A stretch of 5,831 nucleotides of DNA, taken from Chloroflexota bacterium (GTDB taxonomy: Bacteria; Chloroflexota; Anaerolineae; Anaerolineales; Villigracilaceae). The notes beneath the pieces were generated by a model that was not told the DNA's origin, made no database searches, and was given only the letters and a program-made list of their open reading frames with translations. Within the stretch, counting starts at the first letter, position 1, and each line of letters begins with the position of its first letter. Positions 5,501 to 5,831 of this stretch are shown in pieces. The position numbers were made by a program, and so were the translations under genes. Where the stretch lies: positions 1 to 5,831 of the forward strand of contig JAJYOO010000179.1 of the NCBI GenBank assembly GCA_021796155.1, written 5' to 3'.

Positions 5501-5831
5501 GTCCATCACCTTTGAAACATTGCCCACTTGCAATCGCAGGGAATCACTTTTGCAAGTAATGATCTTGTTTACATTTGCTTTACCGCAATATAGATCTTCG
5601 ATCTTCACTATCTTGCCTGTTGCAGCATCTACTATTTCTGTATTGCCCGGCAAGCACTTGTTGAATCCATAACGCGCAAACTCTTCCCAATCGCTGTAAA
5701 TTGCTTCGGCGATGGATTGATCCATCCCTTTAGCAACTGCTCCCTTTACAAATTTCTTGCGATGCTTCTCGATGTCTTCCTTCTTTTTCTTCGAGATGGC
5801 TTTGCGTAACTCATCCGATTCAGATGGCGTG
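2564..5831 (-). CDS. dnaE: DNA polymerase III subunit alpha, C-terminal half, intein-containing (5' end outside window)
   Basis: This is the replicative polymerase catalytic subunit. The frame stays open to the right edge: before the ATG at 5725 it encodes Lys-rich DnaE sequence (RKAISKKKKEDIEKHRKKF, then VKGAVAKG), so that ATG is internal and the PHP domain and most of the polymerase core lie outside. Numbering from this ATG: YGFNK (19-23) and SHAADYGVIAVETAYLKAHY (450-469) are the conserved motif split by an intein (24-449). FGLGAVKN (548-555) and the helix-hairpin-helix region (about 575-620) follow, then the clamp-binding peptide QLSLF (634-638), an OB fold (about 703-785), a disordered linker (791-970) and a conserved terminal domain (971-1053) that ends in VEEITFQ. 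The exteins give 662 residues here, against about 1,100-1,200 for a whole alpha subunit. In-frame repeat sequences enlarge the junction near 519-544 and the linker. Extein G+C is high (38 of 60 at 3241-3300), above that of the intein and the downstream genes. The identification is secure. Confidence 0.97.
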   Translation of the reverse strand, partial: TPSESDELRKAISKKKKEDIEKHRKKFVKGAVAKGMDQSIAEAIYSDWEEFARYGFNKCLPGNTEIVDAATGKIVKIEDLYCGKANVNKIITCKSDSLRLQVGNVSKVMDNGIKPVYRLTTALGRQIEATSNHPFYTFYGWHNLEELKAGDLIAVPRCLPIEGKKEWQEHEVIVLGHLLAEGNLCHLSSVYFYSQDDKQVKDFVRAVETFDNVNCSVAMHKSTWSVYAGRIDRKIEPAIVPWAKRLGIWGKNAREKTIPDEVFTLTNRQIGLLISRMWQGDGHIDKTSRALFYATASEKMARQLQHLLLRFGIISRLRSVTFPYKEGRVGYQLFVTGTENLRAFQTHIGCYFLDGYRKQDLENILSVQPDGAVGTKDIVPMPVKELVREAKELTGITWIEMNEAAGIAQREFYPVHTATQRGFTRQTIGRLAAYLDDPRLQRYAENDIYWDEVISIEYVGEKQTYDLEIPETHNFLANDILVHNSHAADYGVIAVETAYLKAHYTAEYMTALLSASAGQTEKVALYVADARSMGVPVLPPNINASDWDFGIEDLPASGGISEMPRSGTAAEDGGSSTIPNIRFGLGAVKNVGQGAVELIVEERRKDGRFTDLNDFARRVDLRSVGKRGLECLIKVGAMDVFGNRAALLASLDRITAISSNHFRAAEAGQLSLFGAATGVTETLTLPDVNNVDKREMLNWERELIGLYISDHPLTPYQQTLSQIVTHFSGQLSEVQNQEKIRVAGLVTAVRPYMTKTNKPMGFVTIEDIQGNIELVLFPRTWEKCQGMLAVGQIIIVEGKADTGSTPPKVLVDAIRTEMKMIESVDHASTLRQAQGDAAVKPTVKPPPSKPITAPVSKPVMRPALQPVKPTLTPARQATEKPAAYAVKPSPLPPSPTGRGDGGEGEIPPPPDNFPPDWDAEWQPSFDNAEIAARSEPKVDDKPLEPREDLTESAEAESEAEEREPVDAPREEAALQPIEETAAEPQIPPSLYVPLVKEEKDQDHPPKQITVLLRSTGDKDRDKRRIKTIYGTLISYHGRDKFSFHIFENGKGHLIDFPSDTTRICPEMLARLGKLIGEESWRVEEITFQ
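3116..3172 (-). repeat. C-rich/G-rich hairpin repeat in dnaE linker (in frame)
   Basis: The plus strand reads CCCCTCTCCC (3133-3142), CGT, GGGAGAGGGG (3146-3155), a perfect 10-base-pair stem. Outer arms CCCTCACC (3120-3127) and GGTGAGGG (3162-3169) extend it. It encodes KPSPLPPSPTGRGDGGEGE (residues 852-870), unlike the surrounding linker. Hairpins of the pattern CCTCACC...CTCTCCC...GGGAGAGG...GGTGAGG are frequent interspersed elements in many environmental bacteria. Here one has become part of the coding sequence without breaking the frame. Confidence 0.65.
3323..3351 (-). repeat. Short dispersed-repeat-like element TTCGACAAGCTCAGGG in dnaE linker
   Basis: On the minus strand the sequence contains CCTTCGACAAGCTCAGGGCG and is translated as TLRQAQGD (residues 794-801). 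I recall this nucleotide motif, and the peptide LRQAQG it encodes, as a very common interspersed repeat in Anaerolineae-type Chloroflexota and some other genomes. It lies at the start of the disordered linker, where an extra peptide is tolerated. Only one copy is present in the window, so its repeat status is inferred from memory. Confidence 0.55.
3812..3826 (-). other. Beta-clamp binding peptide QLSLF in DnaE
   Basis: Residues Gln634 to Phe638 read QLSLF and fit the bacterial sliding-clamp consensus QL(S/D)LF. They lie between the helix-hairpin-helix region and the OB fold, as does the internal clamp motif in other alpha subunits. The peptide should tether the polymerase to DnaN for processive synthesis. 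Confidence 0.85.
4094..4171 (-). repeat. Palindrome-rich insert in the dnaE coding sequence (in frame)
   Basis: This stretch encodes residues 519-544 (LPASGGISEMPRSG, then TAAEDGGSSTIP), between DWDFGIED and NIRFGLGAVKN, where I expect a shorter junction in DnaE. It holds three perfect palindromes in a row: CCGCCG-tcct-CGGCGG (4110-4125), GCGGTACCGC (4125-4134), and 10-base arms GCGGCATCTC/GAGATGCCGC around one base (4138-4158). This suggests a mobile, REP-like element captured in frame. The protein segment would be a flexible loop. I cannot name the repeat family, and the edges are approximate. Confidence 0.6.
4379..5656 (-). other. Intein in DnaE, 426 residues, with homing endonuclease
   Basis: A self-splicing protein insert. 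Its removal joins YGFNK to SHAADYG and restores the polymerase. Residues numbered from the ATG at 5725: block A begins at Cys24 (CLPGNTEIVDAATG), block B is GRQIEATSNHPFYTF with the TxxH motif T95-H98, block F is TYDLEIPETHNF with D431 and H438, and block G is ILVHN with His448 and Asn449. The first C-extein residue is Ser450. All residues needed for class 1 splicing are present, so the intein should be active. Between blocks B and F sit a two-motif LAGLIDADG endonuclease and a helical segment (about 357-405). The insertion point is between Lys and Ser of the FNKSHA motif. The coding sequence is poorer in G+C than the surrounding dnaE (27 of 60 at 5161-5220). Boundaries are exact to the codon, because both flanks match known DnaE sequence. 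Confidence 0.96.
4766..5335 (-). other. LAGLIDADG homing endonuclease domain of the intein
   Basis: Roughly residues 131-320 of the reading frame. Two copies of the dodecapeptide motif are visible: VLGHLLAEGNL (139-149) with acidic E146, and GLLISRMWQGDGH (236-248) with acidic D246. Each supplies one metal-binding carboxylate at the domain interface. Between them lies a block D-like EKTIPDEVF (220-228), and after them a block H-like LLLRFGIISRLR (272-283). The domain looks intact, so it may still cut intein-less dnaE alleles at the insertion site and drive homing. The outer borders are approximate. Confidence 0.9.

Overview
The window is a stretch of bacterial chromosome with every real gene on the minus strand. 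From right to left, in the direction of transcription, it holds the 3' half of dnaE (DNA polymerase III alpha subunit), a two-gene type II restriction-modification module (methyltransferase, then endonuclease), and a small SRPBCC-fold gene that is broken by an in-frame stop. The best guess for the host is Chloroflexota, probably an Anaerolineae-like lineage. This rests on the style of the DnaE C-terminus (long Pro/Glu-rich linker, then a terminal domain ending in VEEITFQ) and on two dispersed repeats of a kind I associate with such genomes: a TTCGACAAGCTCAGGG element and a C-rich/G-rich hairpin. Both arguments come from recall, not from a search.

dnaE (2564..5831, N-terminal part beyond the right edge) is interrupted by a complete intein of 426 residues (4379..5656). 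The intein has all the expected splicing residues and a two-motif LAGLIDADG homing endonuclease. It lies inside the highly conserved YGFNK-SHAA motif of the polymerase, four residues downstream of the site used by the well-known cyanobacterial split DnaE intein. After the intein come the helix-hairpin-helix region, a textbook sliding-clamp peptide (QLSLF), an OB fold, a charge-segregated disordered linker and a conserved terminal domain. Three palindromic repeat-like sequences are read through in frame: one where I expect a short junction before the IRFGLGAVKN motif, and two in the linker.

The methyltransferase starts 31 bases after the dnaE stop. It closely resembles the YhdJ family of beta-class N6-adenine methyltransferases, for which ATGCAT is the known target. 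Its partner begins 2 bases after the methyltransferase stop and looks like a PD-(D/E)xK-type endonuclease with an unusual QVTE signature. Both genes are clearly more AT-rich than the dnaE exteins, as expected for an acquired module.

Overall, an essential replication gene carries several layers of possibly selfish DNA: a homing intein within it, short palindromic elements in its coding sequence, and a restriction-modification cassette directly behind it. I see no tRNA, rRNA, CRISPR array or insertion sequence. The 128-base gap at 438..565 shows no convincing signal.
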